Assembly (NCBI RefSeq): GCF_012910715.1
Contig: NZ_JABBHF010000004.1
Span: 248,001-312,000 of the forward strand
Source: Flavivirga algicola
Lineage (GTDB): Bacteria > Bacteroidota > Bacteroidia > Flavobacteriales > Flavobacteriaceae
Direction of reading: 5' to 3'
DNA length: 64,000 nucleotides
Positions 1 through 9,321 of this stretch are shown here, piece after piece; the first letter of the stretch is position 1, and each line of letters opens with the position of its first letter. The notes beneath the pieces are model-generated. The model was not told where the DNA came from and searched no databases. It saw only the letters and a list, made by a program, of their open reading frames with translations. The translations under genes were made by a program, and so were the position numbers.

Positions 1-1838
1 ACAATTTTACATTTGATGTCGATGCCATTGGAATCTGTGATGATCCAGATGTAACTGTATCAATTATAATAAATGATACGTCAGTACCAACAGCAACAGC
101 ATCGCAGGCATTTTGTGATGCAGCAAGTATTACAGATTTGGTCGCAACAGGAACAACTATACAATGGTACGATGATGCAACGGGAGGCTCTCCTTTAGAT
201 GGAACAACGGCTTTAATAGATGGGGAAACCTATTATGCAACTCAAACAAATGCAACCACGGGTTGCGAATCCTCAATAAGGACAGAAGTTATCGCCACAA
301 TTTATCAATCTCCAAATGCTGGAGTAGCTAATAGCCCTGGGGTTTCCGAGTGTAATAACACTACAATAAACCTTTTTGATGGTTTAGATGGTTCTCAGGA
401 TAGTGGAGGAACTTGGTATGAAGGCCCAGACAATACGGGAACAGTAGTTGTAAATCCAACAACATATAACGTTACAGGATTTAGTACTAATAATTATCAA
501 TTTACGTATTATGTGGTAGCCGCTTCGCCATGTATAGATGACAGTACAACCATAACAGTTTCTATTGAAGAGCCTTTAAATGCAGGAACGGATAATATTT
601 TAGACGCTTGTAGTACCGATGGAACTACAGATTTGTTCACACTGTTAGGAACTGCAGATCCAGGAGGGACATGGTCGCCGGCATTAACAAGTGGAACAGG
701 TGTTTTTGATCCAGCTGTTGATTCGGGTGATACTTATCTGTATACGCATACTAATGCCTGCGGTACTTCGAGTAGTCAGGTTGTAGTAACAGTAACACAG
801 GCACCAAACGCAGGAACGAGTAATACCACTCTAATTTGTGTCATTGATGGTCCAACAGATTTATTTACCTATTTAGGAGGGGCAGATACGGGAGGAACAT
901 GGTCGCCTGCATTGACAAGTGGTACAGGTGTTTTCGATCCTTTAGTAGATTCAGATGGTGTTTACAGGTATACAGTGACAGCAAACTCGCCTTGTACAAC
1001 AGATGCTTTTGCGGAAATAACGGTAACAGTTAGCGATATTTCGCCTCCAGTTATAAATAATGCAACAATGGAATTTTGTTTGGTAGATAACCCAACAGTT
1101 GCAGACTTAGATTCGGCCATAACTGTTACGGGAACAGTTATTTGGTATGAAGATGTAGCTTTAACAATGCCGCTTAATGTTACAGATATATTGGTAGATG
1201 GGGAAGATTATTATGCGACGCAAACAAATGCTTCTGGTTGCGAATCTTCAATAAGTGCACAGGTTGATGTAATTGTTAATGATACGCCGACACCAACATT
1301 AATAAACACTGCGATAGAATATTGTATTAATGATGGTCCGACAATTATTGATCTGTCATTAAACATTACAGAATATAACGCCTCAACAGATAATATAGTT
1401 TGGTATGATGCCGCAACAAACGGTACAGTTGTTTCAGGCAATGCCATTTTAGATCACGATAATACTTATTATGCCGCTTTAGTAGATGCTACAACAGGTT
1501 GTGAAAGCAGTGTTCGTTTAGCAGTTACTACAGATTTAACAGCTTGTGGCAAATTAATACTTCCAGATGGGTTCTCACCCAATGGAGATGGCACTAATGA
1601 TACGTACGATTTTGATAATCTACATATACTATACCCAGACTTTGTCATAGAAATCTTTAATCGCTACGGAAACATTGTTTATAAAGGAAATTCCAATACA
1701 CCAAGATTTGATGGTACATCCAATCAATCTAGAACAGTTGGAAACGGCGATTTACCGGTAGGAGTCTATTATTATATTTTCTATTTCAATGATGGAGAAA
1801 ACAAACCAGAACAAGGACGCTTATACTTAAGCAGATAA
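1..1838 (+). CDS. Giant Ig-repeat surface protein with T9SS type B C-terminal domain (5' end outside window)
   Basis: The reading frame is open from base 3 to the left edge, so this is the last 611 residues of a larger protein; the TTG at 138 is not a real start. Two kinds of cysteine-containing Ig-like repeat alternate. One kind carries a CESS motif (visible in three copies) and the other opens with NAG and contains GGTW (three copies). The last ~90 residues, from PDGFSPNGDGTNDTYDF onward, match the gliding-motility-associated C-terminal domain (CHU_C / T9SS type B sorting domain). That domain is known to direct proteins through the type IX system in Flavobacteriaceae. Inference: a cell-surface or secreted adhesin. 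The downstream PorP/SprF gene, 29 bases away, fits its probable secretion partner. The ligand is unknown. Confidence 0.9.
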   Translation, partial: NFTFDVDAIGICDDPDVTVSIIINDTSVPTATASQAFCDAASITDLVATGTTIQWYDDATGGSPLDGTTALIDGETYYATQTNATTGCESSIRTEVIATIYQSPNAGVANSPGVSECNNTTINLFDGLDGSQDSGGTWYEGPDNTGTVVVNPTTYNVTGFSTNNYQFTYYVVAASPCIDDSTTITVSIEEPLNAGTDNILDACSTDGTTDLFTLLGTADPGGTWSPALTSGTGVFDPAVDSGDTYLYTHTNACGTSSSQVVVTVTQAPNAGTSNTTLICVIDGPTDLFTYLGGADTGGTWSPALTSGTGVFDPLVDSDGVYRYTVTANSPCTTDAFAEITVTVSDISPPVINNATMEFCLVDNPTVADLDSAITVTGTVIWYEDVALTMPLNVTDILVDGEDYYATQTNASGCESSISAQVDVIVNDTPTPTLINTAIEYCINDGPTIIDLSLNITEYNASTDNIVWYDAATNGTVVSGNAILDHDNTYYAALVDATTGCESSVRLAVTTDLTACGKLILPDGFSPNGDGTNDTYDFDNLHILYPDFVIEIFNRYGNIVYKGNSNTPRFDGTSNQSRTVGNGDLPVGVYYYIFYFNDGENKPEQGRLYLSR

Positions 1839-1867
1839 TTTATAGATAAAGCAAAATTTAAGAAACA

Positions 1868-2824
1868 ATGAAAAATTTAAATATATATCATAAAATAGCT
1901 GCTTTGTTAAGTCTGACGCTCTTGTCATTTCAAAGTTTAGCACAACAAGACCCTCAATTTACACAGTATATGTATAATATGAGCGTTATTAATCCAGCTT
2001 ATGCAACAGCAGATGAAGCGATTCTAAATTTGGGAGGTATGTACAGAACACAATGGGTTGGTGTTGAAGGTGCCCCTAAAACAGGAACTTTTTTTGCTCA
2101 TACACCCATTAATGAGAAAATAGAAATCGGTATTTCATTTACAAATGATAATATAGGTGATGTTGTAAGTGAAAATAATATTTATGCAGATTTTGCTTAT
2201 GTATTACCCGTAGGGTTCGAAGCAAAATTATCCCTTGGTATTAAGGCAGGATTTACGTTATTTGATGTTAACTTCGATGGCTTCAATTTACAATCAGGTA
2301 ACGTAACCACCGATGTGGCATTCAATGAAAACATCAATAAAACATTTCCTAACCTTGGTATTGGAGCATTTTACTTTACCGAAAATTATTACATTGGTTT
2401 ATCGGCTCCGAATTTGTTAACAACAAAGCATATAGAAACAGAAAACGGTGTAAAATCTACAGGTATTCAGGACATTCATTATTTTTTAACTGGAGGTTAT
2501 GTTTTTGATATTAACAGGGACTTAAAATTTAAACCGGCCTTTATGGCTAAATCAGTTAGAGGTGCCCCTTTTGCTCTAGATATAACAGCTAATGTGTTAT
2601 TTAATGACAGATTTGAAGTAGGGGTAGGATACCGATTAGATGATGCCATAAGCGGATTGGCTAGTTTTAGAATAACCCCAGAATTAAAAATTGGCTATGC
2701 TTACGATTTTACAACGACAACATTAGGTGATTTTAATTCGGGGTCCCATGAAATATTTATTTTGTTTGATGTTGACTTATTCGGACTTAAAGGCGGGTAC
2801 GACCGTTCTCCTAGATTCTTCTAA
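1868..2824 (+). CDS. PorP/SprF family type IX secretion system outer membrane protein
   Basis: 318 residues. A signal peptide (about 1-25, ending SLAQ) is followed by the family hallmark QQDPQFTQYMYNMSVINPAYA-like segment (residues about 26-46). The rest alternates hydrophobic and polar residues and is rich in Gly and aromatics, as expected for an outer membrane beta-barrel. SprF-type proteins are known partners for secretion of adhesins carrying the type B C-terminal domain, and they usually sit directly downstream of their substrate gene, as here (29-base gap). The next gene begins 19 bases later, so the three genes probably form one operon. Family assignment is firm; exclusive pairing with the upstream adhesin is inference. 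Confidence 0.9.
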   Translation: MKNLNIYHKIAALLSLTLLSFQSLAQQDPQFTQYMYNMSVINPAYATADEAILNLGGMYRTQWVGVEGAPKTGTFFAHTPINEKIEIGISFTNDNIGDVVSENNIYADFAYVLPVGFEAKLSLGIKAGFTLFDVNFDGFNLQSGNVTTDVAFNENINKTFPNLGIGAFYFTENYYIGLSAPNLLTTKHIETENGVKSTGIQDIHYFLTGGYVFDINRDLKFKPAFMAKSVRGAPFALDITANVLFNDRFEVGVGYRLDDAISGLASFRITPELKIGYAYDFTTTTLGDFNSGSHEIFILFDVDLFGLKGGYDRSPRFF

Positions 2825-2843
2825 ATATAAAAAGACTATAAAA

Positions 2844-4730
2844 ATGAAAAAACATATATACATATTTACAAGCCTTTTATTAGTTAGTGGAATAGCATTA
2901 GCGCAAAAAGGCAATTTGAAAAGAGCCAATAAGCTTTTCGAAATGAGAGCTTATGTTGAAGCGGCAGAAATTTATGAAAAGAAAGAACGTACCCAAGAAG
3001 TGCTTCAAAATTTAGCAGATAGCTATTATTACAATGCGAATTTGCAGAAAGCTATAAAAACATATCGTGAGTTATTCGTTACTTATGGGGATTCTATAGA
3101 TATTGAATTGCATTTTAGATATGCACAGGCCTTAAAAGGAACCAAAAACTATAAAGATGCCGATTTCCATTTAAGTAGATATTACAATAAAAGAATAAAT
3201 ACGTCTGCTTTTATAGAGGCTTTAGATAAAACAACGCCACATACATTCAAACTAAAACAAATTGAAAGTGCTAATTCAACCAGCGATTTTGGTTTGTCGT
3301 TCTATAGCGATAATAAAGTGGCTTTTGCTTCAGCAAGAAATAGTAAAAACCCCTCCTATTCATGGAATAAATTGCCATATTTAGATTTATATAAAGCAAC
3401 AATAACCGATAATGGAGTTTTAGAAAATATTACACCCTTTTCAGATGAAATAAATACAGAGTCCCATGAAAGTAGCGCCACCTTTAGTAGCGATGCTAAG
3501 ACGATGTATTTTAATAGAACCAATAAAACCCGAACCAAAACAGATGCCGAAAGAATTGCACATATTAAAATTTTTAGGGCAGAGCTGGTAGATGGTATCT
3601 GGACAAACGTTACAGAATTGCCATTCAATTCAAATACATACAGTACAGAACATCCAGCCTTAAGTAAGGATGGAAAAACGCTTTATTTTGCTAGTGATAT
3701 GCCTGGAACTATGGGTGGATTCGATATCTATAAAGTGTCTATAAACGACGATGGTACTTATGGAGAGCCAGAAAACTTGGGAGATAAAGTTAATACAAAA
3801 CACCGTGAGCAATTTCCTTATATAAGCGATCTTGGGGTGTTATATTTTTCGTCAGATGGTCATCAAGGTTATGGTGGTTTAGATGTATTTAGAAGCAATG
3901 TGGTAAATAACAGTTTTGATAAACCTGTAAACTTAGGAGGCACCATAAACAGTAGCTTAGACGATTTTGCATACACTATAAGAGAAAAAAATAATAAAGG
4001 CTACGTGTCTTCAAATAGAAATGGTTACGACAGGTTGTATGGCTTTGTAAGAGAAGAAAATATTTTGACCAAGTATTTGGTAGAAGGTATTGTACAGGAT
4101 AAAAGCAGTAAAGAACTATTAGCAGGCTCTTTAGTAACATTATTTGATGAAACAGGTACGGTAATTCAAGATACTATCGTAGGGGAAAAAGCAGATTATC
4201 TATTTAAAATAGAACCTAACAAAAAGTATAAAGTTCGAGGAACACGAAAAGCATACATCCCACAGGATGTTGAATTCTCAACAGATAGCAAAGGGAAAAT
4301 AAGCCACAATATTTATTTAACACTAGAAGCTTATACAGATGCTGAAGAGCGTGTAAAAGAAAATAACAAAGGCGATGTTCAAATTCAATTAGATAAAATC
4401 TATTTCGATTTCGATAAGTCTAACATTCGCGAAGATGCTGCAACAACGTTGAACGTGCTTGTGGATTTAATGAAAAAGTACCCAGAAATGGAAGTCGAAG
4501 TTTCAGCACACACAGATGCACGAGGTCCAGATCAATACAACTTAAGCTTATCTAAAAGCAGGGCAGCATCCACTTTAGAATATTTAGTAAGTAAAGGCAT
4601 AGGTAGAAACCGATTAAAAAGTATTGGTTATGGAGAAATGCAACCGCTTAATGAATGTATTAAAGAAGGTATCTGTAGTGACAAAGAATATGATATAAAC
4701 AGACGCTGCGAATTTACAATTACAAATTAA
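2844..4730 (+). CDS. OmpA family protein with TPR-like, PD40 propeller and carboxypeptidase-regulatory-like domains
   Basis: 628 residues from ATG 2844. An in-frame start at 2727 would overlap the preceding gene by about 98 bases and hide the clear signal peptide (residues 1-20, ending IALAQ), so it is rejected. Order of parts: TPR-like helices (about 20-120), WD40-like PD40 beta-propeller repeats (about 150-410, with LYFASD and LYFSSDG-type strands), a carboxypeptidase-regulatory-like fold from VEGIVQD (about 415-500), and an OmpA peptidoglycan-binding domain (about 513-628, with FDFDKSNIREDA and the RCEF end). This architecture recurs beside PorP/SprF genes in Flavobacteriaceae and resembles PorE-like T9SS components. 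Inferred role: anchoring the secretion apparatus or its substrate to the cell wall. Confidence 0.88.
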   Translation: MKKHIYIFTSLLLVSGIALAQKGNLKRANKLFEMRAYVEAAEIYEKKERTQEVLQNLADSYYYNANLQKAIKTYRELFVTYGDSIDIELHFRYAQALKGTKNYKDADFHLSRYYNKRINTSAFIEALDKTTPHTFKLKQIESANSTSDFGLSFYSDNKVAFASARNSKNPSYSWNKLPYLDLYKATITDNGVLENITPFSDEINTESHESSATFSSDAKTMYFNRTNKTRTKTDAERIAHIKIFRAELVDGIWTNVTELPFNSNTYSTEHPALSKDGKTLYFASDMPGTMGGFDIYKVSINDDGTYGEPENLGDKVNTKHREQFPYISDLGVLYFSSDGHQGYGGLDVFRSNVVNNSFDKPVNLGGTINSSLDDFAYTIREKNNKGYVSSNRNGYDRLYGFVREENILTKYLVEGIVQDKSSKELLAGSLVTLFDETGTVIQDTIVGEKADYLFKIEPNKKYKVRGTRKAYIPQDVEFSTDSKGKISHNIYLTLEAYTDAEERVKENNKGDVQIQLDKIYFDFDKSNIREDAATTLNVLVDLMKKYPEMEVEVSAHTDARGPDQYNLSLSKSRAASTLEYLVSKGIGRNRLKSIGYGEMQPLNECIKEGICSDKEYDINRRCEFTITN

Positions 4731-4779
4731 CCAACCAATCCTTTATAACTAGCCATAATTTTAACCAATTATTTGCTTG

Positions 4780-4810
4780 AGCCTTTCCTTTTTGGAAAGG
4801 CTTTTTCTTT
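4780..4810 (+). terminator. Rho-independent terminator after the T9SS cassette
   Basis: The inverted repeat AGCCTTTCC / GGAAAGGCT (4780-4788 and 4794-4802), with a five-T loop, is followed by a T-rich run. It lies 50 bases after the OmpA-family stop. The T-run continues into TATATTTG (4810-4817), a possible -7 box for ruvB. Confidence 0.8.
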
Positions 4811-4919
4811 ATATTTGCTTGTACTGGACTTTTGGTTATTCCTGTGAAGATGAAAACCCACTTTTTTGTTATTATAAAGATGGAAAGAAGACCTAGAGTA
4901 CAGTCAAAAGGCATTAAAT

Positions 4920-5942
4920 ATGAACGAAAACCTCGATCCGTCCAACGAAAATTTTTCTCCAGAAGAATTAGATGTAGAAAAAAAATTAAGACCACTATCA
5001 TTTGATGATTTTACAGGTCAGGATCAAGTCTTGGAGAATCTTCAAATTTTTGTTCAGGCAGCAAATTTAAGAACAGAAGCTCTGGATCATACGTTGTTTC
5101 ATGGTCCTCCAGGTTTAGGTAAAACAACCTTAGCACATATATTGGCAAACGAACTCAATGTTGGTATCAAAGTAACCTCTGGTCCAGTTTTAGATAAACC
5201 AGGAGATTTAGCGGGGCTGCTAACTAATTTAGATGAACGTGACGTTTTATTTATTGATGAAATTCATCGGTTAAGTCCTATCGTAGAAGAGTATTTGTAC
5301 TCGGCCATGGAAGATTATAAAATCGATATCATGATTGAGACGGGCCCCAATGCACGTACGGTACAGATCAATTTAAATCCGTTTACACTGGTTGGTGCGA
5401 CAACCCGTTCAGGGTTATTAACCTCCCCAATGCGCGCCCGTTTTGGGATTCAAAGCAGATTACAGTATTATAAAACAGATCTGCTAACAACGATCATTCA
5501 GCGAAGCGCCAGTATTTTAGACGTACCAATATCTATGGAAGCGGCCATAGAAATTGCTGGACGAAGCAGGGGAACTCCCAGAATAGCGAATGCGTTATTG
5601 CGCCGTGTTCGGGATTTTGCCCAAATAAAAGGTAACGGGACTATTGATATTAAAATTGCAAAGTTTGCATTAGAAGCATTAAATGTTGATGCCCATGGTT
5701 TGGACGAAATGGACAATAAAATTCTATCAACCATCATAGATAAATTTAAAGGCGGTCCTGTTGGTATAACCACGATTGCCACGGCAGTTAGTGAAAGTCC
5801 CGAAACCATAGAAGAAGTTTATGAACCCTTTTTAATTCAGCAAGGATTTATTATGCGTACACCACGCGGTCGAGAAGTTACAGATCAAGCATATAAACAT
5901 CTAGGAAGAATAAAAGGAAACATCCAAGGTGGGTTATTTTGA
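4920..5942 (+). CDS. ruvB: Holliday junction branch migration ATPase RuvB
   Basis: 340 residues, the normal family length. RuvB is the hexameric AAA+ motor that, with RuvA, drives branch migration of Holliday junctions in the cytoplasm. Visible motifs: Walker [10 protein letters not shown] (62-70), Walker B FIDEIH (111-116), sensor-1 region GATTRSGLL (159-167), sensor-2 region [13 protein letters not shown] (218-229) and the C-terminal winged helix ([16 protein letters not shown]). ruvA lies about 5.7 kb downstream rather than adjacent, so there is no ruvAB operon. A possible promoter -7 box TATATTTG is at 4810-4817, overlapping the terminator of the previous operon. Confidence 0.98.
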   Translation: MNENLDPSNENFSPEELDVEKKLRPLSFDDFTGQDQVLENLQIFVQAANLRTEALDHTLFHGPPGLGKTTLAHILANELNVGIKVTSGPVLDKPGDLAGLLTNLDERDVLFIDEIHRLSPIVEEYLYSAMEDYKIDIMIETGPNARTVQINLNPFTLVGATTRSGLLTSPMRARFGIQSRLQYYKTDLLTTIIQRSASILDVPISMEAAIEIAGRSRGTPRIANALLRRVRDFAQIKGNGTIDIKIAKFALEALNVDAHGLDEMDNKILSTIIDKFKGGPVGITTIATAVSESPETIEEVYEPFLIQQGFIMRTPRGREVTDQAYKHLGRIKGNIQGGLF

Positions 5943-5980
5943 TCTAAAGGCTCTTTAAGAATCTTATTAATCATTTATTT

Positions 5981-7318
5981 ATGCCAAAATACAAGTATCC
6001 AAATAAGGTTCCTTTTTATAAATTCTTAAGACAATCATCTACTATAGCAAAAAATCCCATTCCATTCCATAATAAATGGTTTAATGAAGTTGGTGATACC
6101 TTTGCTATCAAGTCCCCTTTTTATGGGCATATCATATTAACACGAGATGCCGTTATTACTAAGCACATGCTTCAAAAAAAGCATAAAGTCTACCATAAAT
6201 CTAAAATTCAAACTTTCTATTTGTCAAAATACGTTGGTTACGGATTATTAACCTCAAGTGGTGATTACTGGTTAAAACAACGTCGATTAATTCAACCAGC
6301 ATTTCATAAAGAGAAAATTCAAAGCCTTGTTGAAATTATAGATAAGGCCATTAACGAACAAGTGGATAAAATTACTCCAGATGGTTTTGTCGATTTATAC
6401 CCAATAATGAATGAGTTGGCTTTCGAAGTAGTTGCTAAATCCTTATTTGATTTTTCGGCAGAAAAAGAAACTTTAGCAAGATTGCAGTTTATCATTGAAA
6501 AATTGCAACTGTTTATTGTTAAGGAGTTAAGGATGCCATATAAGAAATTATGGTATACCCTATCAGGTGAGATTAGATATCATATGAAATTGGTAAAGGA
6601 AAGCCGAAATATTATTAATACCATTATTGATCAAAGACGTGAGTCGAATGATCAACATGATGACCTTCTGGATATGCTGCTCTCGGCGAAGTATGAAGAC
6701 GGAACAGCCATGACTAATGAGCAATTGATTGATGAAATATTAATTTTGTTTGTAGCAGGCCATGAAACGACAGCCAATGCTTTAACATTTACATTAAAAT
6801 TGCTGGCTCAAAATATAGAAGAATTAGCAAAAGTTGAGACTGAAATCAAAGAGATTAGTGCTAAAGATTTAACATCTTTACAAGAAATTTCTCAACTTAA
6901 TCATACCAAGTGCTGTATTGAAGAAAGTCTTCGTTTATATCCGCCCGCCTGGATAACAGATCGTGTAAATGTAGAAGATGATAAAATAGACAATTATGTA
7001 CTAAAAGAAGGAACCATTATAGGTGCATCTATTTATGAATTGCACAGAAACGAAAATTACTGGAATAACCCAGAATTGTTCAAGCCATCACGCTTTTTTG
7101 AAGAAAACAGAAAAGACATCATGTCCTATTATATGCCCTTTGGAGCTGGTCCAAGACTGTGTATAGGGAATAATTTTGCTATGTACGAAATGATTTTGGT
7201 AGTAAACAGGATATTGAAAAAATTCGACATATCTACAGATAATGATACCATAAAAGTAAATCCTTTAATTACTCTAAAACCTGTTGATATTAAGATAAAG
7301 TTTGGTTTAAAAACCTAA
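5981..7318 (+). CDS. Cytochrome P450
   Basis: 445 residues, a full-length soluble P450 without an obvious membrane anchor. The I-helix oxygen-activation motif AGHETT (about 258-264), the K-helix ExxR within EESLRLYPP (about 313-321) and the heme-ligand loop FGAGPRLCIG (387-396, Cys 394) are all intact, so a functional monooxygenase is expected. It starts 38 bases after ruvB and reads the same way. No ferredoxin or reductase partner is nearby, so the electron donor must be encoded elsewhere. The substrate cannot be told from sequence; fatty acid or terpenoid hydroxylation are family possibilities only. Confidence 0.95.
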   Translation: MPKYKYPNKVPFYKFLRQSSTIAKNPIPFHNKWFNEVGDTFAIKSPFYGHIILTRDAVITKHMLQKKHKVYHKSKIQTFYLSKYVGYGLLTSSGDYWLKQRRLIQPAFHKEKIQSLVEIIDKAINEQVDKITPDGFVDLYPIMNELAFEVVAKSLFDFSAEKETLARLQFIIEKLQLFIVKELRMPYKKLWYTLSGEIRYHMKLVKESRNIINTIIDQRRESNDQHDDLLDMLLSAKYEDGTAMTNEQLIDEILILFVAGHETTANALTFTLKLLAQNIEELAKVETEIKEISAKDLTSLQEISQLNHTKCCIEESLRLYPPAWITDRVNVEDDKIDNYVLKEGTIIGASIYELHRNENYWNNPELFKPSRFFEENRKDIMSYYMPFGAGPRLCIGNNFAMYEMILVVNRILKKFDISTDNDTIKVNPLITLKPVDIKIKFGLKT

Positions 7319-7328
7319 GGAACTATAA

Positions 7329-7353
7329 TGTCAGGCTGAGCTTGTCGAAGCCC
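7329..7353. repeat. Short dispersed repeat (GTCAGGCTGAG / TCGAAGCCC type)
   Basis: A 25-base element beginning TGTCAGGCTGAG and ending TCGAAGCCC fills most of the gap between the P450 stop and the queG start. The same vocabulary (CTGAGC, TCGAAG) appears in other gaps in this window and inside the sprA leader. It looks like a member of a degenerate, REP-like intergenic repeat family. Confidence 0.55.
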
Positions 7354-7361
7354 AACAAAAA

Positions 7362-8288
7362 ATGAATTCAAAACCAAAACATACCAATCTCATAAAAACC
7401 GAAGCAAAGCGACTCGGATTTTTATCATGCGGTATCAGTAAGGCACAGTTTTTAGAAGAAGAAGCTCCCAGATTAGAACGATGGCTTAATAAAAACATGC
7501 ATGGTGAGATGCAATACATGGAAAACCATTTTGATAAACGCTTAGATCCAACAAAGTTGGTAGAAGGTTCTAAAAGTGTTATTTCATTATTATTGAATTA
7601 CTATCCATCAGAATATCAGCAAGATAAAACAGCTCCAAAAATTAGCAAATATGCGTATGGAACAGATTACCATTTTGTGATAAAAGATAAACTTAAGTTA
7701 CTTCTAAATTTTATTCAAGAAGAGATTGGAGAGGTACACGGACGTGCTTTTGTAGACTCTGCACCCGTTTTAGATAAAGCCTGGGCTGCAAAAAGTGGAT
7801 TGGGCTGGATTGGAAAGCATAGCAATTTATTAACCCAGCAAGTAGGCTCTTTTTATTTTATTGCAGAACTTATTATCGATTTAGATCTGGAATACGATTT
7901 ACCAACAACCGATCATTGTGGTACATGTACTGCATGTATCGACGCTTGTCCAACACAAGCAATAACAGAGCCTTATGTCGTAGATGGAAGTAAATGTATT
8001 TCCTATTTTACTATTGAACTGAAGGAAAGCATCCCGACAGAATTTAAAGGGCAATTTAATGACTGGATGTTTGGATGTGATGTGTGTCAGGATGTGTGTC
8101 CATGGAACCGTTTTTCAAAATCGCATAATGAGCCATTGTTTAACCCGCACCCAGAACTATTGTCTATGTCCAGAAAAGATTGGGAGGAGATTACACAGGA
8201 AACATTTAGTAAGGTATTTAAAAAATCTGCAGTTAAGCGCACTAAATATTCGGGATTAAAAAGAAATATCGAGTTTTTAAAAAGTTAA
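7362..8288 (+). CDS. queG: Epoxyqueuosine reductase QueG
   Basis: 308 residues. QueG is the cobalamin- and Fe-S-dependent enzyme that reduces epoxyqueuosine to queuosine in tRNA, the last step of the pathway. Visible features: the active-site region [12 protein letters not shown] (catalytic Asp near 132), a ferredoxin-like cluster motif with Cys 186, 189, 192 and 196, and a second set CDVCQDVCP with Cys 239, 242 and 246. Eight cluster ligands are normal; the eighth is probably the Cys within CISYF, near residue 213. The length fits the shorter family form that lacks the C-terminal HEAT extension. No other queuosine gene is in the window. Confidence 0.95.
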   Translation: MNSKPKHTNLIKTEAKRLGFLSCGISKAQFLEEEAPRLERWLNKNMHGEMQYMENHFDKRLDPTKLVEGSKSVISLLLNYYPSEYQQDKTAPKISKYAYGTDYHFVIKDKLKLLLNFIQEEIGEVHGRAFVDSAPVLDKAWAAKSGLGWIGKHSNLLTQQVGSFYFIAELIIDLDLEYDLPTTDHCGTCTACIDACPTQAITEPYVVDGSKCISYFTIELKESIPTEFKGQFNDWMFGCDVCQDVCPWNRFSKSHNEPLFNPHPELLSMSRKDWEEITQETFSKVFKKSAVKRTKYSGLKRNIEFLKS

Positions 8289-8387
8289 ATGGACATTTAT
8301 ATAAAAACATAATAAGGCTTTTTAATTTCTTTAACCTTTATTTAATACTGGATTAGTATATTTACTGCTGCTTAAAAAAGAATCCAT

Positions 8388-9086
8388 ATGATGAAAACGA
8401 AATTTTTAATAGTTATTTTTATTTGTCTCTCACAAGTTGTTGTTTCCCAGAATTGTGAAGCAATTTCGCCTTACACAGAGGGGATGCGTTTAGAGTATAC
8501 CAATTACAACAAAAAAGGAAAAGTAAAATCAGTAGATAATTATGTTGTAAAATCGGTTACGACAATAAATGGCGAACTAATTATAGAGATTGAATCTACT
8601 CAAAAGAACAATAAAAATAAAGAAAGCGTTGCAAGGAAAGATATACTAAAATGTGTAGATGGCAATTTTTATGTGGACATGGCGGGTTATTTGGCACATC
8701 AAAATGATGATCAAAAAAGTAATTTACAGGTTAGGGCAGAAGGTGATTTTGTTGAGTTTCCAGATAATTTATCAGAAGGGTTAGAGTTAAAAGATGCGAC
8801 TATAGAATTAAAAATAGGAAGTGATGATAGTGCTTCATCTGCTTCTTTTGCAGATATGAAGGTCTATAATCGAAAAGTAATCCAAAATGCATCATTCCAA
8901 AACAAGGCAGGAACCTTTGATGCTTATAAAATGACTTTCGATTACATTTTTACTTTGGGCTTTATTAAAGTAAGAGGTTCTGGTATAGAATGGTATGTAA
9001 AAGGTATTGGGATTGTTAAAACTGAAAGTTATAGTAAAAAAGGAAAATTACGTTGGACGCGAGAACTCACGAAAATAACCAAATAA
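8388..9086 (+). CDS. Secreted protein of unknown function, resembling DUF3108/TapB-like proteins
   Basis: 232 residues, starting MMKTK; the second Met (8391) is an equal candidate. A signal peptide ends near VVVSQ (residues 1-20). The mature part is mostly beta-strand, with a conserved-looking opening (PYTEGMRLEYTNYNKKGK) and a matching late segment (GTFDAYKMTFDY ... GIEWYVKGIGIVKTESY). This pattern recalls periplasmic DUF3108/TapB-type proteins, which open with a strand describing an object's type and close with a strand reporting a property of a modified form. The match is by eye only. It stands alone between queG and maeB. A weak -7-like TATATTTA lies at 8357-8364. Confidence 0.7.
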   Translation: MMKTKFLIVIFICLSQVVVSQNCEAISPYTEGMRLEYTNYNKKGKVKSVDNYVVKSVTTINGELIIEIESTQKNNKNKESVARKDILKCVDGNFYVDMAGYLAHQNDDQKSNLQVRAEGDFVEFPDNLSEGLELKDATIELKIGSDDSASSASFADMKVYNRKVIQNASFQNKAGTFDAYKMTFDYIFTLGFIKVRGSGIEWYVKGIGIVKTESYSKKGKLRWTRELTKITK

Positions 9087-9321
9087 GTCTCTTTTCAATA
9101 TCAATTTTTAATCGCAAAAGTTTTTCGGCTTTCTTTACCAGATAGATGCAGAAATTTTGGCTTTTTGCTTCAAAGAATAAAACCTGCGCTAAGTTTTATT
9201 TAAGTATATTTCTAAGGTTTTGCCTTGAGATAGCTCATTTCAAAAAATTCTTTTATTCTATTAAAGGCTTAAAAGGTTAGATAGGATTGTTATATTTGAG
9301 GTTTCAAAAAATTAGTCCATT

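Noticed and set aside
2727-2843. Upstream start for the OmpA-family gene
   Set aside because: It would overlap the PorP/SprF gene by about 98 bases and bury a clean signal peptide that begins at 2844.
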